Shown here: positions 53,108-64,000 of the stretch, one piece after another
Numbering within the stretch: position 1 is the first letter of the stretch
How the letters are laid out: each line of letters starts with the position of its first letter
Assembly: GCA_009617715.1 (NCBI GenBank)
Contig: VTFK01000155.1
Location: 1,116,001-1,180,000, forward strand
Direction of reading: 5' to 3'
DNA length: 64,000 bases
From: Plectrocnemia conspersa
Taxonomy: Eukaryota > Arthropoda > Insecta > Trichoptera > Polycentropodidae
Notes under the pieces: generated by a model
Databases searched by the model: none
Told to the model about the DNA's origin: nothing
What the model saw: only the letters and a program-made list of their open reading frames with translations
Program-made: the position numbers and the translations under genes

Positions 53108-54124
53108 TTAATTGCGATTTGCTTCTTGCAGTATTCTCAATATATAAATAAAGAGATTGATAATATCCATGTACAGATTTATAGTTGCCAGAATGTATTC
53201 TTCCGGCGAAAGATTATTCATCAGCATCTGTGTGTCGAATATGATAAATAAACTGAAAAGTAAAGCGCCTCCAATTGATAGTAAAAATTCAAATGCAGAG
53301 TTTTGAAAGAACATCTGTAACAATCCACCAACTATCAGAACGCATAAGCCAGCAAATAATCTGCAAATATGAATTATAATTATATTTTTGTATCGGTAAT
53401 TAAATATAAATCAAGATAAATATAATATACTAACGCCGAATGCATGGAAGAAAAGTCCTTCTTGGTGTTGAACGTGAATAACGTAATTCCAATAACAACA
53501 GCAAGAGTTAAAAATAGCGCTTGTAATACAATTCCCTTTTCGAAAAAGGAGACTAAAACTCCAACAGTATACGCTTGAACGACAGTCTAAAAATAATATT
53601 ATAGATATAATGCATCTTTAATCATTACAAAATCATATTTTGATTCAATATTCTTACAAATGCTGCTAAGAGGATTAAATTAGTAGGCGAATCCTTTCTT
53701 TTGATGTGTAGGGCTATAAGAATGACGAAGCTCGATACGAAAGCCACCAAAATCATCCAATCGCTAAAAATATATGATTTTAACAATGTATCGATCGATA
53801 AAATATAAGTTAAAAATGAATATGCATACTTTTTGTGAATAAATAACTTTACAGGTTCAACGGTCGAAAAAATAGCTCCAATTATAACTGTAGATAAGAG
53901 TTGAATTGAAAGCAACGAGTAAACCTTTCGAATGAATCCGAGACGAATTTCTCTATTAGCTTGCATAACGTTGTTTCGATATGCAAAATCATCCTTCAAC
54001 ACAAATATACATTTAATAGCACTTACAAATTATTTTTAAATGAAATTAAATATACTACCTCTATCCCATCTTTTCCTCCTTGTTCGCAATCGTTGTCAGC
54101 GAGCATCAGTGGGATGGACGCCAT
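53108..54124 (-). CDS. TMBIM4: Transmembrane BAX inhibitor motif protein 4 / Lifeguard-4
   Basis: Multi-pass Golgi/ER membrane protein of the BAX-inhibitor-1/Lifeguard family, which in other animals controls Ca2+ release and protects from apoptosis. Exons 54124-54059, 53993-53830, 53763-53658, 53586-53435, 53360-53108; 741 nt, 246 residues (human TMBIM4 238). A hydrophilic N-terminus (MASIPLMLADNDCEQGGKDG) leads to about seven hydrophobic segments, including SLLSIQLLSTVIIGAIF, WMILVAFVSSFVILIAL, QALFLTLAVVIGITLFTF and FLLSIGGALLFSLFIIFDT. The family signature is clear: NTKKDFSSM, FDTQMLMNNLSPEEYILATI, NLYMDIINLFIYILRIL. Lifeguard-4 is preferred over other TMBIMs because of the KKDFS and SPEEYILA motifs and the short C-terminus. 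Confidence 0.94.
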
Positions 54125-55690
54125 TTTCGAATCAAATCTATACAATAAAATAAGTATACTAATGAATTGAACAATTAATTATAATTATATTTTATGATAA
54201 AATTAGTAACATTATATTCTAGATTCCCACCTAGGTCGATAAGAACTGGGCATTAATTATTTTATACTGAAGCAAAGAATGATAATAATTTTGGCGACCA
54301 AACATTTCGCAACTAAATTACTTGGAGAAATACGTCACCTATTTATCATATGTTTCGTGTGATTCAATTTTTAATATATAATTGATCTTATTTAGATAGA
54401 CGCGTTTTTTCAGTGGGTATATATATATAGTTTTCCTGCAGAAAAAATTGTTTTCGATTGTTTACCTAGGAACTCTCCTTTTGGCGAGCAGGAACGTCAA
54501 ATCGACAATCACTAGTGATGTTCCACTATACGTGATTGTGACCCACATCTATTACTATTGTCTATGGTACAAATTATTACAATAAAACGTAAGTATTAAA
54601 TAAATAAGTTATTTATAACTTGAAAAATAAATTTTGCAAACTAACCTTCACAACATTTAATTATCGGTTGCATTTTGTTAACACAAACAAACTTTTGGAA
54701 TGCTTTTGGTAGTCTTCCTTAATAATAAAAGACGTTTAATGAAAAATTACTTAGAACACAATTGAATGTAGTGGCTAATTTTAAATATATATTTTGTTTT
54801 TTTATATAATCATTCTACAAACGTGATAACGGAGGATTGTTCGAAAATTAAATTAATAAAGTGTGGCATTCGTGCTCTTCAGTTAGAAATTTGGGATGGA
54901 TTGAAGAATGAAATATAAATATATGGGGAAATCAGATAGGATGTTGTCAAATTAGTATTTTGCTGAGAGTATTTAGTCGAAATCTAACCCTAAATAGAGC
55001 AACTAAATAGAGTTCAGCATATGCCATGGTTGATTATCTATTTTGTTTCAAGATTATTTTAAACAAATAACTGCTGTTGGAACAAAAGAACTGCCACTAA
55101 GCAAAGTAGAATGGAATTATTTGAAAAAAAAGAGTAACTGCTGATGTCACTTCAGGTGATTTGAACAGAAAATTTTTAGAATATTTTAGAGAAAAAGTTG
55201 CCTCGGGAACTTTGTCATGGAACTCTAGCATTAATACGCTGGTGGTCGGGCATTAATAAGTGACTAGTGTAAATAAATAATTACATACAATTTAATTAAT
55301 TTGTAACATGTGTCTATAAAAATATTCGCTGTTGCTATGCAAATTTATTTTGAATAAAAATAATATGCAGTTAGCTTGTTAGTTGCAACATGTTTTTAAA
55401 TATTATTTACAAATTAAAATATTAAATAATATAATTACTATTAAAATGTTATCTGAACACAGAGCAGAGCTGGAACAAGTATATTGATGTTAGAGCGGAA
55501 CAACTCAAAAAAATGGTTTTTATATATAAATATAATGATGATTATAAAAAGAAACATAAAATTGTAAATAAAATATTTTAACAAGAAAATTGTAGCATAA
55601 TGTAACTATGTTACAAAGTTTTGCACATCATGTTATGTTTGAGACGTCATGTGATGAATTAAGTCTGACGTTTATCAACACGTAAATAAA
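54125..55690. other. Divergent promoter region between TMBIM4 and ATP9
   Basis: The starts of the - strand TMBIM4 and + strand ATP9 lie 1.57 kb apart. The DNA is AT-rich. No exon, tRNA or clear transposon was found. Both promoters must lie here, but no specific element stands out. Confidence 0.5.
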
Positions 55691-58600
55691 ATGGAAACTA
55701 CTCCGCTATTACCAAAACCGGCTCGTTTGTCACTTTGGGCTTGGTAAATATTATCATATTATCTACAGTAATTATAGCAGAGATTTGTCATCTCATTCAC
55801 ACACAAAAAAAAACATTTTTTATGACTCATTGTTTATAAAAAGATAAGAATAGTGATTTTGTTTCGATTTAACAATAGACATTTCATTGCATTAGGTTAA
55901 AATGCTGTATTTGCCCTTACTTTGGCAAAAGAAAAAAATACAACCCCAGAGTTATAAAGCTAGGGCAAGTTCCAGATGATGTATTCCCACCGAATAAAAT
56001 TAGAAATCAAGTGAGTTGAATTATTGTATTTATGCAAAAAAAAAAACAAGTATATATGTAACAATAATATATTTTTATTTACAGAAATATAATATATGTA
56101 CATTCCTGCCTATTGTGTTATTTCAACAATTTAAATACTTTTTAAACTTATATTTTTTAATTATGGCTTTAAGTCAATTTATACCCGATATTAGAATAGG
56201 ATATCTTTATACATATTGGGCGCCACTGTGTTTTGTTATATCAATCACGATAATTCGCGAAGCGACCGATGATATTGGAAGATTTAGGTAAGTTATTACT
56301 ATCAAAGTTTTCACAAAAATACGTATTATCGGTTTGGAAGAAGACTGTCTTTTTTCAAACTGATAAATGGCTTAAAAATATGAATTTAACAATTTTATTT
56401 AAATTTAGACGAGATAAATGCATAAATAGCGAGAAGTATATAAGACTCGTTTTGCAAGGTAATAATAAAGGATCTGAAGAATCTGTGAATGCGAGTAAAC
56501 TACGCGTGGGCGATATATTAATGCTACAACGAGGTCAACGTGTTCCTGCTGATGTGATACTCTTACGCACACCTGATCGCACAGGTTCTGTATTTGTTGC
56601 AACAGATCAACTCGACGGAGAAACCGATTGGAAAGTTAGGTTTGTGATTTTATTTAATTCAACATATACTTTTGATTTTTATTGCTTTAACTTATGTTTC
56701 ACTCAATTTAGATTGGCTGTTTCTACGAGTCAGAAAATACACTCTGATGCTGAATTATTAGATTTGGATGTTACTATATTTGCCGAACAACCGCAATCTG
56801 ATATCCATTCTTTTATCGGTACTTGGAACAGCAACGATTCTGTAGGTTTAGATGTCCAGCAAACTATATGGTCCGAATCCGTACTTCAATCTTCGCATGC
56901 GACCTGCATAGTTATATATACTGGTAATGTTCAACGGAAAACATATTCTTTGTTTAACAATACAACAAATTTGCTAAAAAGATATCTTTAATTTTTTTGG
57001 TTAAAGACAAAACAATAAAAAAATCATTTTAAGTCTCAGTTTACTATTGATTATGATTATGATATATATTTAATTTAATTTAATTAAAACTGAGTTTTAG
57101 GCTGAGTACTGATTTAAAATCTGTCATATTTTATCTTAGCCCGTACAGTTATTTTTCTATTTTAGACAATTTTAAATAAATTCTAATATAATACGGTAAC
57201 ATGTAAAAAAACATTACTTCTATAAATCATAAGAATTTAAAATAAAGAGTAATCCAACTTCGGTTTCCGAATTTGTTTAAAAAAAAAAAAAATTTATGGA
57301 AATCTTTGGATTTTTTTATTAATCACACATTTGATGTATTTTATTAATTATGAAAAATAGTATAAATTAAATAACTAGGCCCTAGTTATAGTCGAAATGT
57401 ATTAACATCCCCTAGTTTTTAGGGGATGTTGGTTTTTAGGTGCTCCAACATTTCGGGTTTGTCGACGTAGACAACACTCTTAGCGTAGCCCTACAAAAAA
57501 ATCCAATGGCGTTAAATCACATGACCTTAGCGGCCAATTGATGTCACAAAAACGTGAAATAATGCAATCTGGGAACTTTTCATGCAAAACATTCAACGTT
57601 GCGTCCAATCTGTAGCAAGTTGCGCTGTCTTGATGAAACCACATGTCTTCAAGCACTCACCTTTGACTCTTACAGTCTGACCTTCATCGTTTTCAAAAAA
57701 GTAAGACCCAATGACGCCGCCTGACCACAATGGCACCAGTCACTTTTTGGGCATGTAATGCTCTCTCGTGAATCACATAAGGATTTTCCTCGCCCCATAT
57801 TGGCAATTTTGCTGATTAACATACCCAAAGAGATGAAATATTTTCTTTGAAAAATCATCATTAGCTTCCTGCTGCTCTAACTACCAATCTGCGCAAATTC
57901 TTCGCTGTGTATGGTCTCTGGGCTTCAGTTCTTATATTATCTGAATTTTATACGGGTGTAGGTGCAAGCCCAGATCAAGGACGTCATTTTAAATTTTTCC
58001 AGGGGATGGGTAAAAGTTGGCCATTGGGTGGTCGTTTTCTTAATATTTCCATTTCAATAAGATTCATATTATTTCATTAAACGATGTGAATTTTTCTGGG
58101 CAAATTCAAGAAGGTCCCTGTTTAGAATCCAAGTTAAAGCAATAAAATCATGTCGTCGCCATCGCAGTGAATGCTCGGCTATCAAGTGTTTATATTAAGA
58201 CTTTTTATCACAATATTACGACTTACCGGATAATTAATTAAACTACGTTGCAAATTGTTCGCTTAGTAGAAAGATGAAATTTAACATAATCTTCCCATAA
58301 ATTTCGATACACAGTTCGTACGCAATATATTATTATTTCTGTAGAATGATTGAAAATTTTTAACGCGTTAAGCGGCGATCCATTTCGTAAATGTGTTGTT
58401 GCAAACTAACATTTGACACTTTGAACATGCATGATTATTGACAGCTGTCTGATTTACAGTGCTGCCAAGATAGGAAACTCGAATTGGATCATTTTGTATA
58501 TCCATACATAATCCATGGTTAGATCTGTCGAAACTTTTTTTACTCATTTAGGGGTTTATCTAAATTGTTTTAGAGCGACTACCTAACACATTGACCAGTT

Positions 58601-61600
58601 TTTGTGAATTGATTCGTGTAATGATTAATGTAACACGAATAGATTCATGTTTAATCACACATTTAAGGTTCTGAAACAAGGAGCATGATGAACAACTCGA
58701 TACCTAGATCTAAAATCGGTCAATTTGATTTAAAAGTTAACAACATGACAATAATGTTATTTTGTGGAGTTGTGATGCTTTCCTTTTTGATGATATCGTT
58801 GAAAGGATTCTCGGGACCATGGTTTAGATATTTTTGCAGATTTATATTGTTATTCTCCTACATTATTCCAATTAGGTTGGTACATTTTTATATATTAATT
58901 ATATTGTTTTATCCAATGTGATTAACTAATTTATTTAAATAGCCTTAGAGTAAATTTGGATGTTGGAAAATATTTTTACGCTTTTCAAATTAAAAAAGAC
59001 AAAAAAATAGACGGTTCGTTTATGAGATCCACAAACATACCCGAGGAGATGGGGCGAGTTTCTTATTTGCTGACGGATAAAACGGGCACGGTAACTAAAA
59101 ACGAAATGTCTTTCAAGAAACTGTGTATAGCTAATATGTGCTATGGCGAAAGTTATTTTGATGAGGTATACACCAAATTTAATTAAAATAAATGTAAATT
59201 TATTTATATTCAATGTTTTTATGGCAATTATAGGTTGAAACATTGCTCACTCAACACGTTACAAAAGAAGGCCCTTCTTTGCCCGTAACACCATCTACTA
59301 GCTTTAACACAATAGATGTTTTTACAAATGAAAATATAAAAACGAGCGTTAGTGGCTCTCAAATATGGGAAGCTGTTTTAGGAATGGCTCTTTGCCATAA
59401 CGTGACGCCTGTGTATGACAGCGAAGATGATGCTGCGAGTTCTTGGGATGATAAAGGTAATATTTTTTTTTCAATATGAAGCTATCACTTTAAAAACATA
59501 TATGCATTTTATAGATACAATTAGTTCGGCCGTATCTGAGAGTAAAGGTGGTACAATTCCACAGCAACAACTTTGTAACTATCAAGCTGCTAGCCCCGAC
59601 GAAGTCGCGCTAGTAAAATGGACAGATTCGGTTCGTAAATATTAATATTTTATGTAAAAGGACATATTTTTATTTATTTTTTTGAATTACAGATGGGTGT
59701 TTCTCTCTATAGACGAGACCTTACAAGTATATCACTAAAACTGCGATCCACAAATGAAGTAGTTAGTTATAATATACTGGAAATGTTCCCGTTTACGAGT
59801 GAAACAAAATGTATGGGTATAATAGTTCAGGTAAGATCCAATTATTATTATCAGGCTTTCAAAGATGAAAATAGTATTCAGTAGTATTATACGAAAAGTG
59901 CAACTCTCTTCTTAGTTCATAAAAAAATCAAATTTATAAGTTTTGTGCCAACGTTTACAAACACCCCAATCACAGTAATTAAAAATTAATAGATGATGAA
60001 ATATAAATCACAAAACGTAAACGTAAGGTAGAAATATAACAGTTTACCTAGATGCAAAAAGTGGAAAGATTGTAAAATAAACTCACAATATTAAATTTAT
60101 ATCAAATTTAATTTTATTATACTTTAAAGGACATCGATACGTGCGAAATAACCTTTTTCTTAAAAGGTGCTGATGTCGTATTACATCCCTTAGTTGGACC
60201 ACCGAGTTGGTTGCAAGTTCAAAGCGATAAATTGGCCAGCGAAGGTTTACGCACCCTTGTATTTGCTAAAAAACGTTTATCACTCAAAGAATATGAAAGT
60301 TTTAAGGTATTTATCTTATGTTGAATATATTTTATTTAAATTAAAATAACAGTATTACAGAATGTTTTCTTAACAGGAAGGGTATAAACATGCTTTAGCT
60401 TCTTTACATAATAGAACTGAGCATATAGAAGACTGCATTGATTCTTTGCATAATAACTTGCAACTCTTATCTGTCACTGGCGTCGAAGACCGCTTGGCAG
60501 ACTCAGCATTGTATACAATGAATTTACTTAGAGTGGCTGGAATAAAGGTCTTATTATTGATAAATATAATAAAAGTATTTTTAATTCTAGAAAATAATGT
60601 ATATCTTATTCCATTGCAGATTTGGATGTTGACTGGTGATAAGCTAGAGACAGCTCTTTGTATAGCTAAGTCCCTTCATTTTGTGAACGCTAGAAATCAG
60701 GGTTTGTTTGTGTTTGAACAGTGTACGTCAAGAGTTGCCACTCATTCAGAACTAATGAGGCTAAAATCTGCTGGAAGAGGTTGCACATTAATAATAGCTG
60801 GTGATAGTTTTGATGTTTGTATTTGTTCTTCTCCCAAGTTTTATTATGTTTATAATTGAAAATGGCATACATTTGTTACGATTTATTTGATAACTACACT
60901 ATTATATTTACAATTTTGTTGTCCTTTTAGAATTGTAATAAATGGCACAAGGATGAATTTTCTGCATTAGCTATTGAATGCGCTTCTGTCGTGGTCGCTC
61001 GATGTTCACCGACTCAAAAAGCGTATATGGTAGAACTTTTACAACAATTTTCCAAAGGATCTGTGTGCGCAGTTGGAGATGGTGGTAATGATGTTCCTAT
61101 GATACGACAATCTGATATCGGTTTGTATTTAATATTATTATAATACCTTAACTATCATAAAACTTAGATAATTGAATGTTTATATCACTTAATAGGTATT
61201 GGCATTGAGGGAAGAGAAGGTAAAGCAGCATCGCTCGCTGGAGACGTAAGCATAAGAGAGTTTAAGTACCTCAGTCGTCTTCTATTAGTACACGGCCGTC
61301 GTTCACGCTTACGTTCCTCTACTTTAAGTTTCTTTGTGATCCATAGAGGTCTTATAATATCTACTATGCAGGTATAGTTTTAATTACATATAATAATCGC
61401 TAATACTATCAAATAATCCTAACACACATGTTTTTAGGCTATTTTCTCAACAGTGTTTTATCTCTCGTCTGTGTCGTTATATCAAGGAATGTTAATGGTA
61501 GGATATGGAACATTCTTCACAACGCTACCTGTATTCTCACTAGTAAGTATAACTGTTGTTTAAAACATCTATAAGAATACCAATTATAAATATCTTTTCT

Positions 61601-62471
61601 TCTAGGTTTTAGATAAGGACATAACAAGTAAAAAAGCTCTCGAGTTTCCTAATTTGTATCGAGATTTAGTCAAAGAGCGAATATTTAGTTACAAATTATT
61701 TTTCGTCTGGGTTGGAATTTCAATATTTCAAGGTTTATTATTAAAATATATACAAAATATATTTTAATTAAATGTTATTTTAATCCAATAATGTTATTTT
61801 AGGTGGAATGATAATGTATTTCGCTCTTCTACTATTTGAAAGTGAATTTATTCATATTGTTGCGATTAGCTTTTCGGCTTTGATATTCATTGAGCTTGCA
61901 ATGGTGGCGTTGACTATAAGAACTTGTCATCGTTTGATTTGGCTAGCCGAGTTAATTAGCATCATCATTTACTTTATTTCACTCTACGTGTTTCGAGATT
62001 ATTTTGGTATTTAATTTTCATATATTATATGTACATATATGCGCAGGTTGTTCAAATATTAAAATGGTGCTCATTAGCTAGTTTCAATAATTGCAAGTAA
62101 TACATCCAAAATTTGAGAATTTTTGAACAACCTTTGTACATATATATAAAATTTATTAAGTTGGTAATGTAAAATGTTGTTTTTTTATTTTAGTTTATTT
62201 AATATATAAACAGTTATTAGATCTAATGTCCTTATATCCAAATAACCTTCATGTTTACCAAACTGATATATTTTATATTATATTTATATTATTATTATTC
62301 ATCATGATAATTAAAAAATTTTTTTTTTCAGATATTAACTACATCTTATCAATAACTTTTGTATGGAAAGTTTTAGCTATTACCTTAATTGGATTTATTC
62401 CTATTTGGATCTTGAAGTTGTGTTATGTAAGATCTACTAAGAAAAAAATCATAAAAGTTATTAATCCATGA
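55691..62471 (+). CDS. ATP9: Phospholipid-transporting P4-ATPase, ATP9A/B (Neo1) type
   Basis: Class-2 P4-type ATPase related to yeast Neo1, working in Golgi/endosome trafficking without the CDC50 subunit. Exons 55691-55743, 55896-56010, 56085-56287, 56409-56639, 56712-56923, 58668-58875, 58943-59165, 59234-59456, 59515-59630, 59693-59830, 60130-60306, 60377-60547, 60620-60814, 60931-61120, 61196-61371, 61438-61542, 61606-61732, 61803-62006, 62332-62471; 3207 nt in phase, 1068 residues (human ATP9A 1047). Landmarks in order: [11 protein letters not shown] (first membrane helix), [10 protein letters not shown] (actuator DGET at 193-196), [12 protein letters not shown] (transmembrane 4), [10 protein letters not shown] with phosphorylated Asp386, [31 protein letters not shown] (804-809), then the C-terminal membrane helices including [16 protein letters not shown]. 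All catalytic motifs are intact. The 1.74-kb intron after exon 5 holds transposon debris. Confidence 0.96.
57404..57430. repeat. Perfect 11-bp hairpin next to the mariner relic
   Basis: AACATCCCCTA (57404-57414) and TAGGGGATGTT (57420-57430) are exact inverses around a 5-base loop (GTTTT). It abuts the C-terminal end of the decayed mariner reading leftwards, so it may be part of the transposon's 3' end. Confidence 0.6.
57431..57865 (-). pseudogene. Decayed mariner transposase, DD41D (rosa-like)
   Basis: On the - strand three frames together give [20 protein letters not shown], then [18 protein letters not shown], then [40 protein letters not shown] and [10 protein letters not shown]. This is the catalytic domain of a Tc1/mariner transposase. 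The second Asp (HQD) and third Asp (TPLD) are separated by 41 residues by my count, which points to the DD41D (rosa) group. Frameshifts between the blocks and an early stop after the third Asp mean it is inactive. It lies in the long ATP9 intron, antisense to the host gene. Confidence 0.8.
57972..58500 (+). repeat. Dispersed repeat family A, copy 4
   Basis: Contains AAGGACGTCATTTTAAATTT then TTCCAGGGGATGGGTAAAAG, TTGGCCATTGGGTGGTCG, CCCTGTTTAGAATCC, AAAGCAATAAAATCATGTCG, TAAATTTCGATACACAGTTC and TGACAGCTGTCTGATTTACA. It is collinear with 46023-46600, with small indels and one extra block (58105-58200) shared with 16240-16290 and 45664-45690. It sits beside the mariner relic in the ATP9 intron. 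It may be a separate non-autonomous element or part of one composite insertion. Confidence 0.75.
62045..62133. mobile_element. Short MITE with 16-bp terminal inverted repeats
   Basis: The left end AGGTTGTTCAAATATT is inverted at the right end (AATTTTTGAACAACCT), a 15 of 16 match. The element is 89 bp and lies in the last ATP9 intron. The ends resemble those of Tc1/mariner elements, and similar TACATATA sequence flanks both sides. It has no coding capacity. Confidence 0.6.
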
Positions 62472-64000
62472 AATATAGGTATATGTGTATATTGTATATA
62501 AGTTTGTGTTAATCCAACTTATATCTTATACGTATTTTAAATAATATTAATAGTAATACAAATTAAAATATTAATACTCATATTATTGACACTGTACCAA
62601 AAACCTTTTTATTTAACCAGAATCAATTAAACAGAAAATGTCTATGTGTATATATTTATTTAATAATTGTATTTTTTATTCAATAATTGTATTTTTTATA
62701 TTGTGAACATAAAATAAACATTTTAAATACTTTATTTGTTACATTTATAGTTAGAAACTGCATAATACTACAAAATAATTAATTCTTTCTGCAATTAAAA
62801 TTTACATTTAACTAACATTTACATTTTAATTGAAGCTTTCAAATAATAAACACTTAAAAATTCCTTACACTATGGGTATTTAACCATTGATTTGTTCATA
62901 ATTTGTATGTATTCCTAAATAATGAAAAACGCCCTAATAATTTAAGACAAATCAATAATTTCATTCTTTGGTAAATTGACAGCTCGTATCTCAAGAGTTT
63001 TACTTTTTTCAGATGTATACGTAATGATTTTGCAACATAATAAAACGCTATTTTTTGTTCACTGCTTATAATTAGTGAGATAATTCTGATTTATGACATA
63101 ATATATAAAAAATGAGTAATGCCTAGCAATTAAGTAATTGAGGTGAGCTTGTCATTGATAACTATCTCTATTCAATAAAGAATGGCACAATAATAAATTT
63201 ATACAACAATATGTTAAAAACATACTTAATCCCCTAGAAGTTAAAAATAATATTAGTATTGTTGCAATAATAGGAGAATTCATATTTGTATGCTAGATTT
63301 TCTCTTATATCCACCTTTAGGGCAATAACTTCGGTATTGTAGAAGTCTAATGTACGCTCTAAATATATCTTGTGATTTATTGAACGAAAAAAGTACAATA
63401 CAGTATATTTTTACATCCAGTATTCATGGTGATTAATACAAATATTGGCAAAATCATCGACGAGTGCGCCATTTGCTGCACCTCTGCCATACCTGAACCT
63501 TATTTCATCCACTGTCCCTTTAGTCCAACGATGTGATTACTGTGGATATTCAATATACTCGAAATCAGTGGCGGCTGGTGACAATAGAAACAAGTGGTGC
63601 CAAGGGTCAAAAATATATTTATATGTTAGATTTTGTTAAAACATTCCAAAAGATATATATTTTATTATCTTTTATACAATTCACTATCTTAGAACTAAAG
63701 TTCCATTTGCTTGACTAATTTCGCGTACAAGTCATTTCGTTTTGGAGAGAACACACCAAATAGTACATTAAAAATATTATTATCAGCCTATTTGATGAAC
63801 AGAAACAAATTCAGCTGATGTACATAAGAGTGAACATAATGGGCATTAGGGTAAACTTCTTTCGTTAGATGTTGTACTACATTTCGTAATGGGTGGCATT
63901 TTTCAAGGAATTATTTTAAGATATACGTGTGTTTAAATAAATACGTTGTTTCACACAACGAAATTTTTATGCATTTATGTAAGGTAAATATTTGGATTTT
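62472..64000. other. ATP9 3' UTR and AT-rich DNA, no gene seen
   Basis: An AATAAA at about 62712-62717 may end the ATP9 transcript. Beyond it the DNA is AT-rich. Frames at 63445-63718 are mutually overlapping, have no recognisable similarity, and may be transposon debris. Confidence 0.5.

Noticed and set aside
57281..57296. Poly-A run that might mark a retroposed insertion
   Set aside because: No target duplication or upstream retroposed sequence; A runs are frequent throughout this AT-rich DNA.

Overview
This is eukaryotic nuclear DNA, almost certainly from an insect. The genes are spliced with GT-AG introns (many only 50-80 bp), the non-coding DNA is very AT-rich, one gene is an RR-2 chitin-binding cuticle protein, and there are relics of mariner, piggyBac-type and hAT-type transposons. 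The order of insect cannot be fixed by eye. No tRNA, rRNA, CRISPR array or bacterial-style operon was seen.

Layout. (1) ~1.2-11.7 kb, +: TRIP12/Ctrip HECT ubiquitin ligase, about 35 exons, with a one-base frameshift in one exon. (2) 15.6-17.9 kb, +: COP9 signalosome subunit 6 (CSN6), six exons, first intron apparently GC-AG. (3) 18.2-25.5 kb, -: a PARG (poly(ADP-ribose) glycohydrolase) family protein, 15 exons, with degenerate catalytic residues and a ~465-residue insertion in the catalytic domain. (4) 27.7-28.4 kb, +: intronless mitochondrial adenylate kinase 3. (5) 28.4-38.3 kb: a gene-poor stretch with transposon relics and a GC-rich block carrying three perfect CRE palindromes. (6) 38.3-39.5 kb, -: RR-2 cuticle protein, four exons. 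(7) 40.9-44.7 kb, -: C2H2 zinc-finger protein, four exons. (8) 47.4-52.6 kb, +: CCDC39, axonemal 96-nm ruler protein, 23 exons. (9) 53.1-54.1 kb, -: TMBIM4/Lifeguard-4, five exons. (10) 55.7-62.5 kb, +: ATP9-type P4-ATPase, 19 exons, with a decayed mariner and another repeat inside one intron. The last 1.5 kb shows nothing recognisable.

Exon models were assembled by hand from splice signals, reading phase and family similarity. For PARG-like, CSN6, cuticle protein, zinc finger, CCDC39, TMBIM4 and ATP9 the summed exon lengths are exact multiples of three. TRIP12 closes only if one missing base is assumed near 5545. The genes are ordinary housekeeping and tissue genes with no evident joint pathway. 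The most unusual item is the PARG-family protein, which keeps the fold landmarks but has lost two of the three acidic active-site residues and is interrupted by a long Ser-rich basic segment. Repeats of a few families recur across the window, mostly in introns and intergenic DNA.
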